From Shewanella livingstonensis (lineage in GTDB: Bacteria; Pseudomonadota; Gammaproteobacteria; Enterobacterales; Shewanellaceae), in assembly GCF_003855395.1 (NCBI RefSeq), contig NZ_CP034015.1:4226001-4290000 (forward strand): a DNA stretch of 64,000 bases, written 5' to 3'. The first letter of the stretch is position 1. Each line of letters opens with the position of its first letter. Position numbers and translations under genes: made by a program. Positions 27,938 to 36,906 of the stretch are shown here, piece after piece. The notes beneath the pieces were generated by a model that worked only from the letters and a program-made list of their open reading frames with translations, had not been told where the DNA came from and ran no database searches.

Positions 27938-28040
27938 AATGACCTCATCGTAGATTTTATCATTCTATAACGTATACCTCACGCTAGCATATTCGCTCAT
28001 GTTCCCCAAAAAAGTCTTAATAATCTTATATGCTCACATA

Positions 28041-28070
28041 AAAAAACAGAACCCTAAGGTTCTGTTTTTT
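28041..28070. terminator. Terminator after amtB
   Basis: AAAAACAGAACC pairs with GGTTCTGTTTTT around CTAA, with A and T runs on both sides. It lies 26 bp past the amtB stop on the minus strand. Confidence 0.85.
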
Positions 28071-28095
28071 ATGTTGATAGAGTTAACTCGTCAAT

Positions 28096-29346
28096 CTAAC
28101 CAGCGGTTTTAACGCTAACAAACTCAGGGTAAGCATCTACACCACAGTCAGAAGCATCCATTCCGTTATACTCTTCTTCTTCTGTTACACGGATACCCAT
28201 AGTCATTTTTAATACAAACCATACCAATAGCGATGTGCTAAATACCCAAGTAAAGATAACTGCTGCGCCATATAACTGACTACCAAAACTCGCATCGACA
28301 TTGGATAGAGGAACTAGCATTACCCCAAGAAAACCAGCAACACCATGCACTGAAATAGCGCCAACGGGATCATCAATTTTAATCCGGTCAAATGCAATCA
28401 CAGAGAAGATAACCACAGCACCAGCAACTAAGCCAATCACCCCAGCCATTAACAATGATGGTGATAATGGATCAGCGGTAATAGCCACTAATCCTGCTAA
28501 CGCACCGTTTAAAATCATGGTTAAGTCTGCTTTACCCCACACGACTTTACAAACAATAAGTGCTGATATGGCACCAAAAGCAGCGGCAGAGTTAGTGTTT
28601 ACAAAGATTTTAGCCACCGCACTGGCATTTTCAACATCTGAAACCAACAGTTGCGAACCACCGTTAAAGCCAAACCAACCCATCCATAAAATGAACATAC
28701 CTAATGTTGCCATTGGTAGATTAGAGCCAGGAATAGGGTGAACTTGACCGTTTTCACCGTACTTACCTTTACGCGCCCCAAGAAGCAGTACACCAGAAAT
28801 GGCAGCAGCTGCACCAGCCATGTGAACAATACCACTACCAGCAAAGTCAACAAAACCAGCTTCAGACAGAAATCCACCACCCCATGTCCAGTATCCTTCA
28901 ACAGGATAAATCACTGCGGTCATTACGATTGAGAAGGCTAAGAAAGACCACAACTTCATCCGTTCAGCAACAGCACCAGAGACAATTGACATTGCGGTAG
29001 CAACAAACACCACTTGGAAGAAAAAGTCAGATTCAAGTGCATGATCTGCACCTTCAGCTTGTGTCCCTATTAGTGAGCCAAAAGAAGGAATAAAGCCACC
29101 TTCTATATTGTCTACATACATAATGTTATAGCCAACTAATAGAAACATGACACATGCAATTGAGTATAAACACACATTTTTAGTTAAAATTTCAGTGGTG
29201 TTTTTTGAGCGAACTAAGCCAGCTTCTAACATGGCAAAACCCGCTGCCATCCACATCACAAATGCGCCGGAAATAAGAAAGTAAAATGTATCGAGTGCGA
29301 AACGTAATTCAGTTACCGTCAGGCCTAATTGAGTTAACTCTTCCAT
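28096..29346 (-). CDS. amtB: Ammonium transporter
   Basis: A 416-residue trimeric inner-membrane channel for ammonium with about 11 membrane segments. The two pore histidines are visible in GSGIVHMAGAAAA (near residue 170) and SVHGVAGFLGV (near residue 320), and the opening FVMWMAAGFAMLEAGLVRSKN is family-typical. There is no obvious cleaved signal, unlike E. coli AmtB. It follows glnK by 9 bp, so GlnK can be produced with and bind its target. Confidence 0.95.
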   Translation of the reverse strand: MEELTQLGLTVTELRFALDTFYFLISGAFVMWMAAGFAMLEAGLVRSKNTTEILTKNVCLYSIACVMFLLVGYNIMYVDNIEGGFIPSFGSLIGTQAEGADHALESDFFFQVVFVATAMSIVSGAVAERMKLWSFLAFSIVMTAVIYPVEGYWTWGGGFLSEAGFVDFAGSGIVHMAGAAAAISGVLLLGARKGKYGENGQVHPIPGSNLPMATLGMFILWMGWFGFNGGSQLLVSDVENASAVAKIFVNTNSAAAFGAISALIVCKVVWGKADLTMILNGALAGLVAITADPLSPSLLMAGVIGLVAGAVVIFSVIAFDRIKIDDPVGAISVHGVAGFLGVMLVPLSNVDASFGSQLYGAAVIFTWVFSTSLLVWFVLKMTMGIRVTEEEEYNGMDASDCGVDAYPEFVSVKTAG

Positions 29347-29355
29347 AACAGCCTC

Positions 29356-29694
29356 CTATAATGCTTCGTTATCAAGTTCACCCGTACGGATACGGATAGC
29401 TTGTTCTAAATCAGTAACAAAAATTTTACCATCACCAATTTTGCCGGTATGGGCAGCATTGGTAATCGCTTCAATAAGCATGTCCAAGTTTTCATCTTTG
29501 GTGGCAATTTCTAATTTTACTTTAGGTAAAAAATCAACTTGATACTCTGCCCCACGATAAAGCTCAGTGTGACCTTTTTGACGCCCGAAGCCTTTTACCT
29601 CAGTAACAGTCATACCTTCAATGCCCATGCCTGCAATGGCTTCACGGACATCATCCAATTTAAATGGCTTGATGATAGCGCTGACGAGTTTCAT
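29356..29694 (-). CDS. glnK: Nitrogen regulatory protein P-II
   Basis: ATG at 29694 (MKLVSAIIKPFKLDDVREA) with GGAGGT 5 nt upstream gives 112 residues, the standard P-II length; an ORF start 4 codons earlier is not supported. The T-loop GRQKGHTELYRGAEYQVDFLPK contains the uridylylated tyrosine (Tyr51). Coupling to amtB by 9 bp favours the name glnK over glnB. It senses 2-oxoglutarate and ATP/ADP and, when unmodified, blocks AmtB. Confidence 0.93.
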   Translation of the reverse strand: MKLVSAIIKPFKLDDVREAIAGMGIEGMTVTEVKGFGRQKGHTELYRGAEYQVDFLPKVKLEIATKDENLDMLIEAITNAAHTGKIGDGKIFVTDLEQAIRIRTGELDNEAL

Positions 29695-29751
29695 CTCGAC
29701 CTCCAAAAGTGTGAAAAAATGTAGTTGTTATTTATTTGTTGAACAAGTTAA

Positions 29752-29767
29752 TTCAATCATTAGGCCA
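29752..29767 (-). promoter_or_regulatory. Sigma-54-like promoter of glnK-amtB
   Basis: On the minus strand the sequence reads TGGCCTAATGATTGAA: TGGC at -24 and TTGA at -12 with correct spacing. The -12 element has GA in place of the usual GC, so the match is imperfect. It lies 58-73 bp before the glnK start and about 65 bp downstream of the nearer NtrC-like site. Confidence 0.55.
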
Positions 29768-29830
29768 CTTTTTTAATGCACTGTTATATATAGGCTTTAT
29801 TTTATCCACTCTTTTATTTATTAACATCTA

Positions 29831-29877
29831 GGCACCAATCGAGTGCATAAGAAACAGAGGTGCATCGTTTTGGTGCA
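29831..29877 (-). promoter_or_regulatory. Two NtrC-like sites upstream of glnK
   Basis: TGCATCGTTTTGGTGCA (29861-29877) matches the 17-bp NtrC site (TGCACC-N5-GGTGCA type) at 15 of 17 positions. GGCACCAATCGAGTGCA (29831-29847) matches about 12. Their centres are 30 bp apart, so they lie on the same DNA face. They sit 65-125 bp upstream of the sigma-54-like promoter, as enhancers should. Confidence 0.75.
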
Positions 29878-29945
29878 GTAAATCATCTACCTTTTATGTG
29901 ACCTATCAGCCAAATGTTACGTCACTATTTCGGCATAATGCACAT

Positions 29946-29975
29946 AAAAAAACAGCCCTCAAATGAGGGCTGTTT
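29946..29975. terminator. Terminator after nrfA
   Basis: AACAGCCCTC and GAGGGCTGTT form a 10-bp stem with AAAT loop, preceded by a run of A (U run on the minus strand). It lies about 55 bp past the nrfA stop. Confidence 0.8.
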
Positions 29976-30029
29976 GTTAGATTTTTCAGGTTTCCACCTG
30001 AGGAGATTTTTTATGCTACTAAGTACAAC

Positions 30030-31427
30030 TTACTTGTAAGTCGCTTCGCGCTTTTTAGCTTCTTCTTCCCACTGAGGAACCAGTGTTTTCTTAAACTCAG
30101 CTTTTTCAGCATTCATGGTTTTCATATCCATGCCTAATGCTGCTTGCGCTTTTGCTTTAGTAGACGTGTCTGGGTAAGCAATTGGCTGCTTAACACCTTT
30201 AGCACCTAATAACTGAGCCAATTTAACGCGAGCATCAGCTGCTTTATCCAATGCAGTACCTAAAATACGCAATACTTCAGCTGGAGCATGAGTTGAGGCA
30301 CCATGTGATGCAGTTGCAAAATCCCAACGCCATTGTGAATGACGAATATCCATTAAGATTGGCTTCATTTCAACTTCAGTGGCACCAGCATCCCAAGCAG
30401 CTTTCGCTTCAAAGTGAGCTTTAACCAGTTGAGTTTCAACACGAGCTTTTAAATCTTCTGCTTTATGCTTGCTTTCTTCAACTTGCTTAACCATAAACTC
30501 TTTGCTTTGGCTGTGACACGTTGCACAGGTTTCTTCAAAGCGATCAAATGGGTTACCCACTTTATGGTCAGTAAATTTACGGCCTTTGTCGTTAGTCACT
30601 TTAGGCATATGACAATCAACACAGCTCACGTTATTTTGACCATGAACACCCATTTTCCAAGTTTCATAACCAGGGTGTTGGGCTTTTAACATAGGTGTTT
30701 TAGACACTGCATGAGTCCAATCAGAAAACTCTATGCTGTCATAATACACTTCCATTTGCTCAACTGTAGTACCCATATCCCAAGGGAATTTAACAAAACC
30801 AGGGCGTTCTGCTGTTTTCTCGAAATAGTATTCAACGTGACATTGAGCACACACCATTGATTGCTTATCTTTACGAGAAGCTTTATCAAATGGTGTATTT
30901 AACGTATCCATTGCGCGGTCAACGTACGGACGTGATATACGTAACTTAGATGAGCCTTTTTCATGACAATCGCCACAACCTAGAACGTTAACGATTTCTG
31001 GTCCACCTTTAGCCCACTTACCGCTAAAGTAACCATCTTCACCTTGCTCTTCAATCACGCGAGGTACATCAGGGCTTTTACAGCTCCAACATGCCATCGG
31101 CATTGGACCATCTGCAGCATTTTTTGGTGCGCCAGTACGTAGTGAATTAGTTACGTCAGTAATTGCATACATATGACCACGTGGTGCATTGTAATCTTTA
31201 GCAAAGCCATAACCAGCCCACAATACAACTAAGCTAGGTACTTTTTCCAACATATCAACAACATCTTTACTTTCATCAGTAGCATGCCAGCTGTCATATT
31301 GCTTTGAAAATTTATCTTTATAAACCTCATTTCGAGGTTCGGTTTTATCACTCGCCATTGCGCCAGCAGCCATAAAACCGGCTGCGATAACGGCACTGAG
31401 TGCAATTGATTTTACATTCATCTTCAT
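30030..31427 (-). CDS. nrfA: Ammonia-forming cytochrome c nitrite reductase
   Basis: Periplasmic pentahaem enzyme that reduces nitrite to ammonium with six electrons. A signal peptide ([17 protein letters not shown], cut near AMA-SDKTEP) is followed by the five haem sites: the catalytic CWSCK near residue 115, then CGDCH, CAQCH, CVDCH and CATCH. About 465 residues is standard. Start is ATG at 31427 or the ATG at 31421; GTG at 31430 also opens the frame. No nrfBCD genes are adjacent, as in Shewanella, where electrons come from CymA. It is divergent from narQ-narP. Confidence 0.97.
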   Translation of the reverse strand: MKMNVKSIALSAVIAAGFMAAGAMASDKTEPRNEVYKDKFSKQYDSWHATDESKDVVDMLEKVPSLVVLWAGYGFAKDYNAPRGHMYAITDVTNSLRTGAPKNAADGPMPMACWSCKSPDVPRVIEEQGEDGYFSGKWAKGGPEIVNVLGCGDCHEKGSSKLRISRPYVDRAMDTLNTPFDKASRKDKQSMVCAQCHVEYYFEKTAERPGFVKFPWDMGTTVEQMEVYYDSIEFSDWTHAVSKTPMLKAQHPGYETWKMGVHGQNNVSCVDCHMPKVTNDKGRKFTDHKVGNPFDRFEETCATCHSQSKEFMVKQVEESKHKAEDLKARVETQLVKAHFEAKAAWDAGATEVEMKPILMDIRHSQWRWDFATASHGASTHAPAEVLRILGTALDKAADARVKLAQLLGAKGVKQPIAYPDTSTKAKAQAALGMDMKTMNAEKAEFKKTLVPQWEEEAKKREATYK

Positions 31428-31516
31428 CACCCTTTATCTCCGTGTTACATTATATTTAATTTAATAATCACGACATCTCCATCGTCAAAGTTAGCGATTT
31501 AACACCGCTTTAACTA

Positions 31517-31532
31517 TACCTCTTATGAGGTA
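31517..31532. promoter_or_regulatory. NarP-type 7-2-7 operator
   Basis: TACCTCTTATGAGGTA consists of the heptamers TACCTCT and TGAGGTA in 7-2-7 inverted arrangement, the spacing NarP requires. The palindrome extends to TATACCTC/GAGGTATA. It lies about 90 bp upstream of nrfA and 173 bp upstream of narQ. Confidence 0.75.
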
Positions 31533-31545
31533 TAGATGCGAAAGC

Positions 31546-31559
31546 TTGCGCCAGATCAA
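31546..31559. promoter_or_regulatory. CRP/FNR-family half-palindrome
   Basis: TTGCGCCAGATCAA has one perfect FNR half (ATCAA) and one degenerate half (TTGCG) at the correct 4-nt spacing. It sits 14 bp from the NarP-type site, upstream of nrfA. A weak match; whether FNR/EtrA or CRP binds is unknown. Confidence 0.35.
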
Positions 31560-31704
31560 CATGTAAACAGGATGTATTTCACAGTTTTGTAAACTTGTTA
31601 ATGTTATCAAGCCACACCTAATGTAGAACACACTATTGAACACGGTATAAAACAGTACTTTTGGCTTATTTTTCATCACTAATCGTTATCAACAACAGGA
31701 TATT

Positions 31705-33420
31705 ATGTTTACTCGTGGCAGCCTTACCTCGACCATTTTAAGTTTAATGCTGATTTTAATTTTGTTGTCATCAAGCTTAGCGGTATTTTCTATTGTTAAT
31801 TTAACCTTCAGCTTAGGCGATGCCAAAGGCATAAATGCCTCAGGTTCACTGCGTATGCAAAGTTATCGACTGTTGTTGTATACCAATGCAGGCAGTAACA
31901 ATACCGATGAGAAAATTTTAGAGTTTGAAAAAACGCTTAATTCTAAGGCACTTAGCCGCACCCTTGCGTGGTATAGCCCAAAAGAACTAAAAGACCAATA
32001 TTTATTGGTTATAGATAAGTGGCAAGTCATGAAAGTCTACATAGATGAAGACAATACCCGCCTTTATTCAGCCTCATTAACCGACTTTGTTGACACCATT
32101 GATACCTTGGTATTAAAGATGGAGTTATTCGCCGCCTTTAAACTAAAATTATTGGTTATTGGACAAATTATCGGCTTGTCTATTTTACTTGTTATCGCCT
32201 TCTTTTCCGTAGTATTCACACGTAAACGAGTTGTTAAACCATTACAATTATTGATGGATAGTGCAGCTACAATCTCCAAAGGAAACTTCAAAGTTGAAAT
32301 GCCTAAAACGGGTTATATTGAACTAACCGCTTTGGGTAATGCATTACAAAAAACAGCGGCCGAATTAGCCAGTTTATACGATGATTTAGAAAGCCAGGTA
32401 AACGAAAAAACCTTGGCGTTAACACGAGCAAATAACGAGTTAAAATTTTTATATGACAACTTAATTACGTTACATGCCGATAAACTGGATTATAAAGCGT
32501 TACAGTCTGCTATTAATCAACTGAAGTATTATGAAGACTTAACCTTTTTGCGCTTAGTAATTGAACATGAAGACGGCTCTAAAGATGTTATTAAAGCAGA
32601 AGGCGGTTGGCCAGACGAACTATCGACTAAATCGGTACAGTTTCCATTATTGATAGAAAAGATCCAAATGGGTTATTTAGATGTTATTTCTAACCGCCCA
32701 TTAAACCAATTACTGTTTGAAAACTTCGCCATGATGTTGACCCGCTCGATTACGATCCATAATGCATCTGAACAACGTCAACAATTAGCGTTACTTGAAG
32801 AGCGGGCTGTTATCGCCAGAGAACTACATGATTCAATTGGACAATTACTATCCTTTCTAAAGATCCAGGTTAGTCTATTACGTAAAAGTCTTGATAAAAC
32901 TTGTCGTAGCCCTGCAGTAGAAGGTCAATTGATGGAGATAAATGAGGGTGTGAGTACCGCTTATGTGCAATTACGCGAACTATTATCAACTTTTAGGTTA
33001 ACCATTAAAGAGCCTAATCTAAGCCAAGCTATTGAAGTAATGCTGGACCAACTACGTCATCAAACCAGTATCGATATCCAATTAAATTACAAACTATCTG
33101 CACATTTACTGGAAGCTAAACAACATATTCATATCTTACAATTAATTCGCGAAGCGACATTAAATGCAATAAAACACGCAAAGCCTGCCCATATAGTGGT
33201 AGATTGTCAGTTAACTGATAATGCCAAAATCACTATTTCAATTTGTGATGATGGCATTGGCGTGACACATTTAGCAGAACGAGACCAACATTTTGGTATT
33301 GGTATCATGCATGAACGCGCTAACAAACTGAATGGTATTGTTTCGTTCAATAGTAATCAGCTTGGCGGTACTACTGTCACGCTGAGTTTTCCACCTCAAC
33401 AGGAGCCTTTAAATGGGTAA
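31705..33420 (+). CDS. narQ: Nitrate/nitrite sensor histidine kinase
   Basis: A 571-residue membrane sensor kinase. It has a first membrane segment (about residues 10-32) and a periplasmic domain containing the nitrate-binding P-box ASGSLRMQSYRLLLY (near residue 47), the hallmark of NarX/NarQ. A second membrane segment follows near residue 150, then a HAMP domain (VVKPLQLLMDSAATI), a cytoplasmic linker, the HPK7 phosphorylation site ARELHDSIGQLLSFLKIQ (near residue 372) and an ATPase domain (EATLNAIKHAKPAHI, DDGIGV, HFGIGIMHERANKL). It overlaps narP by 8 bp. Confidence 0.93.
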   Translation: MFTRGSLTSTILSLMLILILLSSSLAVFSIVNLTFSLGDAKGINASGSLRMQSYRLLLYTNAGSNNTDEKILEFEKTLNSKALSRTLAWYSPKELKDQYLLVIDKWQVMKVYIDEDNTRLYSASLTDFVDTIDTLVLKMELFAAFKLKLLVIGQIIGLSILLVIAFFSVVFTRKRVVKPLQLLMDSAATISKGNFKVEMPKTGYIELTALGNALQKTAAELASLYDDLESQVNEKTLALTRANNELKFLYDNLITLHADKLDYKALQSAINQLKYYEDLTFLRLVIEHEDGSKDVIKAEGGWPDELSTKSVQFPLLIEKIQMGYLDVISNRPLNQLLFENFAMMLTRSITIHNASEQRQQLALLEERAVIARELHDSIGQLLSFLKIQVSLLRKSLDKTCRSPAVEGQLMEINEGVSTAYVQLRELLSTFRLTIKEPNLSQAIEVMLDQLRHQTSIDIQLNYKLSAHLLEAKQHIHILQLIREATLNAIKHAKPAHIVVDCQLTDNAKITISICDDGIGVTHLAERDQHFGIGIMHERANKLNGIVSFNSNQLGGTTVTLSFPPQQEPLNG

Positions 33421-34042
33421 GCCGTATTCTGTACTTGTTGTCGATGATCATCCATTATTACGCCGTGGTATTTGCCAATTAATCACCTCCGATAGCGACT
33501 TTACGCTTTTTGGTGAAACGGGCACAGGGCTAGAAGCTCTTACCGCCGTAGCTGAAAATGAACCCGATATTATTTTGCTCGATTTGAATATGAAAGGCAT
33601 GTCTGGCCTTGATACGCTTAATGCTATGCGCCAAGAGGGCGTCACGGCAAGAATTGTTATTTTAACCGTTTCTGATGCTAAACAAGATGTAACTCGATTA
33701 CTTCGCGCTGGTGCTGATGGTTATTTACTCAAAGACACTGAGCCTGATCTACTGCTAGAGCAACTCAAAAAGGCCATGTTGGGTCATAGAGTGATTAGTG
33801 ATGAAGTAGAAGCTTATCTTTATGAGTTGAAAAACACGGTCGATGATAATAGCTGGATAGGTAATTTAACTCCTCGTGAATTACAAATATTACAAGAACT
33901 GGCCGAAGGCAAAAGTAATAGAATGATATCTGAGGATTTACACATCAGCGAAGGTACGGTCAAAGTTCACGTTAAGAATTTACTGCGTAAAGCTCATGCA
34001 AAATCACGCACAGAAATGGCAGTACGCTACCTTAACAATTAG
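33413..34042 (+). CDS. narP: Nitrate/nitrite response regulator
   Basis: The 209-residue protein has a receiver domain with VVDDHPLLRRGI, phosphoacceptor Asp in IILLDLNMKGMSG (near residue 56) and the switch Lys in YLLKDTEPD. A C-terminal LuxR-type HTH follows (LTPRELQILQELAEGKSNRM, then SEGTVKVHVKNLLRKAHAKSR). It is the only receiver gene next to narQ, and the 7-2-7 site upstream fits NarP rather than NarL. The start overlaps the narQ end by 8 bp, indicating coupling. Confidence 0.92.
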   Translation: MGKPYSVLVVDDHPLLRRGICQLITSDSDFTLFGETGTGLEALTAVAENEPDIILLDLNMKGMSGLDTLNAMRQEGVTARIVILTVSDAKQDVTRLLRAGADGYLLKDTEPDLLLEQLKKAMLGHRVISDEVEAYLYELKNTVDDNSWIGNLTPRELQILQELAEGKSNRMISEDLHISEGTVKVHVKNLLRKAHAKSRTEMAVRYLNN

Positions 34043-34068
34043 GCATTTTCAAGAACCTATTTAACATT

Positions 34069-34097
34069 AAAAAAGCCACCTTACCGTGGTTTTTTTG
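34069..34097 (+). terminator. Terminator after narP
   Basis: AAGCCACC pairs imperfectly with GTGGTT and is followed by seven T residues, 27 bp past the narP stop. Confidence 0.65.
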
Positions 34098-34157
34098 TTA
34101 TTTTACTTCACCATACGTTAAATCTTGGAGCGATGAATAATGGCGTGATAAATAGGG

Positions 34158-34529
34158 CTATTTATCGTTAATAAACGCTATCCAACTTTGCAGTACTGAC
34201 TCAAAATCTTCAAGGCCACAATAAGACTCAGACTCGGCATCGTACAGACTCATTGAATCTTCTAATATGTGCTCTTCCTCAAAATCAATCACACTGGCAA
34301 ACACCCTCACTTGTTCAGTATCAATATCAATGGTTAAGTCACCGCCAATATCTCGCCAATGGTTAAGCGTGCCTTTCTTAATGGAAGCGATTTGACTGAG
34401 GATATACTCAGCTTTGCGATTATCATTACCTAGTTGCTCTGCAAACCATCTGCCTAAGACTTCATGACCCATACTAAATTCAGCAAAGACAGTGCCTTCT
34501 AGGCGATTACGACGAAATTGATATTCCAT
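34158..34529 (-). CDS. yacL: YacL / UPF0231 family protein
   Basis: The 123-residue cytoplasmic protein aligns by eye with E. coli YacL: start MEYQFRRNRLEGTV, FSMGHEVLGRWFAEQLG, the middle LTIDIDTEQVRVFA, and the C-terminal LYDAESESYCGLEDFESVLQ. It is strongly acidic. The function of the family is unknown. It is a single gene that faces narP. Confidence 0.85.
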   Translation of the reverse strand: MEYQFRRNRLEGTVFAEFSMGHEVLGRWFAEQLGNDNRKAEYILSQIASIKKGTLNHWRDIGGDLTIDIDTEQVRVFASVIDFEEEHILEDSMSLYDAESESYCGLEDFESVLQSWIAFINDK

Positions 34530-34728
34530 ACTAGAACTCTTTTATTAGCATTTTTTCTATTTTAACTGATGATCAGCTACTCTGCTGCTCGTTAGCTAAT
34601 CAAATAGTGTACTTGGTTGTTAAATGCTCGATAAATAATGAATTTTATTCTATTAAGGTGTGTAAACTTGGGCATGATTAAAAAATAGCGTAAATTATTG
34701 CGATAGTGATCACATGGAATCTCTAATA

Positions 34729-35694
34729 ATGAATAATGGTTTTATATACAGTTTGTTGCTGACAGGACCTAATGCTGGCCAGTCACTTACCGCCGATCAA
34801 ATAGCACAATGGCAACCTGCTGATGGCCTGCTATGGCTACATCTGCGTTACCGTGAACCTAAAGCGCGCAAATGGATCCTTAATTCTGGTTTAGATAGAG
34901 TTGAAATGGATACCCTACTGGCCACAGATACTCGCCCACGAGTATTAAGCTCAGACAAAGGCATCTTACTGGCGTTACGTGGGGTTAATTTAAACCCCAA
35001 TTCAGATCCAGAAGACATGGTCGCAGTGCGGATCTATGCTGAAGAATATAAAATAATTTCCACCTGCGAGCGCCAATTGCAATCAGTGATTGATGTTGCT
35101 GATGCGATAGTTCAAGGCAAAGGCCCAATTGATAGCGCAGCGTTTATCATGGCCATTTGTGAGCGCCTAACACAACGAAAAGTAGAGTTTATTGGCAAGC
35201 TTGAAGAAGAGCTAGATGAGCTAGAAGAACGCGTTGTGACCCAAGTAAACAAAACCTTGCGCACTGATATTGCTGAACTGCGCAGGCAAACTGTTGTGCT
35301 GCGCCGCTACCTTGCACCACAGCGGGAAGCCTTTGCTCGTATGCTACAAGAAGCCAGCGAACTGTTTGACGATAATGATAAAATCCGCTTACGTGAAATT
35401 CATGAAACCCTTATTCGGGTCATTGAAGATCTAGATGCAATTCGAGATCGCGCCAGTGTTACCCAAGAAGAACTGCAATCTCAACAGTCTGAGCAAGTGA
35501 ATCAAAGGTTATATTTTCTATCGTTAATTTCGGCAGTATTTCTACCATTAGGTTTTTTAACCGGCTTATTAGGTGTCAATATTGGCGGCATCCCTGGTGC
35601 AGAATCAAACTGGGCTTTTGCCGCATTCTGTGGCGGGTTATTCGCGTTGATTGGCTTGCAGATGTACTTATTCTACCGTTTGAAATGGTTATAA
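34729..35694 (+). CDS. zntB: ZntB-type divalent cation transporter
   Basis: The frame opens at 34714; ATG at 34729 is preferred because MNNGFIYSLLLTG begins like ZntB proteins and a GGAA lies 8-11 nt upstream. The 321 residues have a large soluble N-terminal domain and two C-terminal membrane segments (about residues 264-285 and 295-317). The family loop GVNIGGIPG between them replaces the CorA GMN motif in the ZntB manner. ZntB moves Zn2+; direction of transport differs between reports. It is monocistronic. Confidence 0.9.
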   Translation: MNNGFIYSLLLTGPNAGQSLTADQIAQWQPADGLLWLHLRYREPKARKWILNSGLDRVEMDTLLATDTRPRVLSSDKGILLALRGVNLNPNSDPEDMVAVRIYAEEYKIISTCERQLQSVIDVADAIVQGKGPIDSAAFIMAICERLTQRKVEFIGKLEEELDELEERVVTQVNKTLRTDIAELRRQTVVLRRYLAPQREAFARMLQEASELFDDNDKIRLREIHETLIRVIEDLDAIRDRASVTQEELQSQQSEQVNQRLYFLSLISAVFLPLGFLTGLLGVNIGGIPGAESNWAFAAFCGGLFALIGLQMYLFYRLKWL

Positions 35695-35916
35695 TCCGTC
35701 TTGAATATACATAACGTTACATTCATCGCTGAAGATTATGCTCGTGAGTTAAAGATAATGTGTAACGTAACGGCAATAAGATTGTTATCACGTTAAGCTC
35801 GGTATCATGAAGCTCTAACACTGCCTAGCGTGATTCATATTAGCCCATGAAAGTGAATCATTTACGCCGTTATGAGAGCAAAAAATTAACAAGCTGAGTC
35901 TACTGCGCAGTAAACA
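35695..35916. other. Intergenic region after zntB
   Basis: About 220 bases between the convergent zntB and fkpA genes. ATAACGTTACATT near 35711 and AATGTGTAACGTAA near 35756 form an imperfect, widely spaced inverted repeat. No gene is visible. Confidence 0.3.
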
Positions 35917-35940
35917 AAAAGGACGCCGAAGCGTCCTTTT
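35917..35940 (-). terminator. Terminator after fkpA
   Basis: AAAAGGACGC pairs with GCGTCCTTTT around CGAA; the A-rich left arm gives a U run on the minus strand. It is about 45 bp past the fkpA stop. Confidence 0.8.
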
Positions 35941-35984
35941 GATATCAGTACTTCAATCGCTTGGCGACTGAACCACAGATGATA

Positions 35985-36737
35985 TTACTTAGTTTCTACT
36001 GCTGCAGGGGTTTTTTCTACTGAAATCAATTCAACTTCAAAAACAAGTGTTGAGTTAGCAGGAATAGTGCCAGTATCACGTTCGCCATAAGCAAGTTCTG
36101 ATGGGATAACAAACTTATACTTAGCGCCTACAGGCATTAACTGTACGCCTTCAGTCCAACCAGGGATAACACGGTTTAGTGGAAACTTAGCCGTTTCACC
36201 ACGAGCATAAGAGCTATCAAACTCAGTACCGTCAATTAACGTACCACGATAATGCACTTCAACAGTATCTTCCGCTGCAGGTTTATCACCGCTTCCAGCT
36301 TCTAATACTTCGTACTGTAAACCAGACTCAGTAGTCGTTACGCCTTCTTTGGCTTTGTTGTCTTCTAAGAATTTCTTGCCTTCAGCAATTGATTTAGCCG
36401 CTAATGTTTCAGCTTGCTCTAAACGTTTGTCGTTTAGTTTTTTGTCTAAGTTTTGTAATACAGTCTGCATTTCTTCTTCAGTTAACTGCATTTCCTCACC
36501 TAAGCCATCACTAAAGCCTTTAATTACCATGGTGCGGTCAACAGCAAAACCTAATTCTTCTTGCTCTTTAATGTGGCCCGACATGTATTTACCAATTGAA
36601 CCACCAACACTATATGCTTCTTTTTGAACGTCAGTTGTTAATTCAACTTTCTTTTGAGCAACGTCTTGTGCCTGATTACACGCAGTAAGGCCAACAACGG
36701 CTAATGCAACTAACGATAATTTGTAAATAGATTTCAT
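35985..36737 (-). CDS. fkpA: FKBP-type peptidyl-prolyl isomerase, lipoprotein
   Basis: The 250-residue precursor has the lipobox VVGLTACNQ (Cys near residue 20). Residues 30-130 form the helical N-terminal dimerisation and chaperone domain seen in FkpA/Mip (YSVGGSIGKYMSGHIKEQ, LDKKLNDKRLEQAETLAAKS). The C-terminal FKBP domain has VEVHYRGTLIDGTEFDSSYARG, FPLNRVIPGWTEGVQLMPVGAKYKF split across the usual positions, and LVFEVELISVE. It helps fold envelope proteins. slyX lies nearby on the opposite strand, as in E. coli. Confidence 0.9.
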   Translation of the reverse strand: MKSIYKLSLVALAVVGLTACNQAQDVAQKKVELTTDVQKEAYSVGGSIGKYMSGHIKEQEELGFAVDRTMVIKGFSDGLGEEMQLTEEEMQTVLQNLDKKLNDKRLEQAETLAAKSIAEGKKFLEDNKAKEGVTTTESGLQYEVLEAGSGDKPAAEDTVEVHYRGTLIDGTEFDSSYARGETAKFPLNRVIPGWTEGVQLMPVGAKYKFVIPSELAYGERDTGTIPANSTLVFEVELISVEKTPAAVETK

Positions 36738-36906
36738 TAAAGCTTCCTCAGCATCCTTTAGTGGTTACAATAACCTTAAATACATTCAATAAATGAGATG
36801 TTTAAGTGGTCATGTTCGTTTGCCACTTTATACTAGTTAAAACGGTTATACCATTGGGTAAACCTTATATGACAAGGTTTAGGACAATAATTCAAGGAGC
36901 AAGTTC

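Noticed and set aside
28301..28741. 146-codon plus-strand frame inside amtB
   Set aside because: It is antisense to a strongly conserved transporter and its product is Pro/Thr-rich low-complexity sequence, as expected from a shadow frame.
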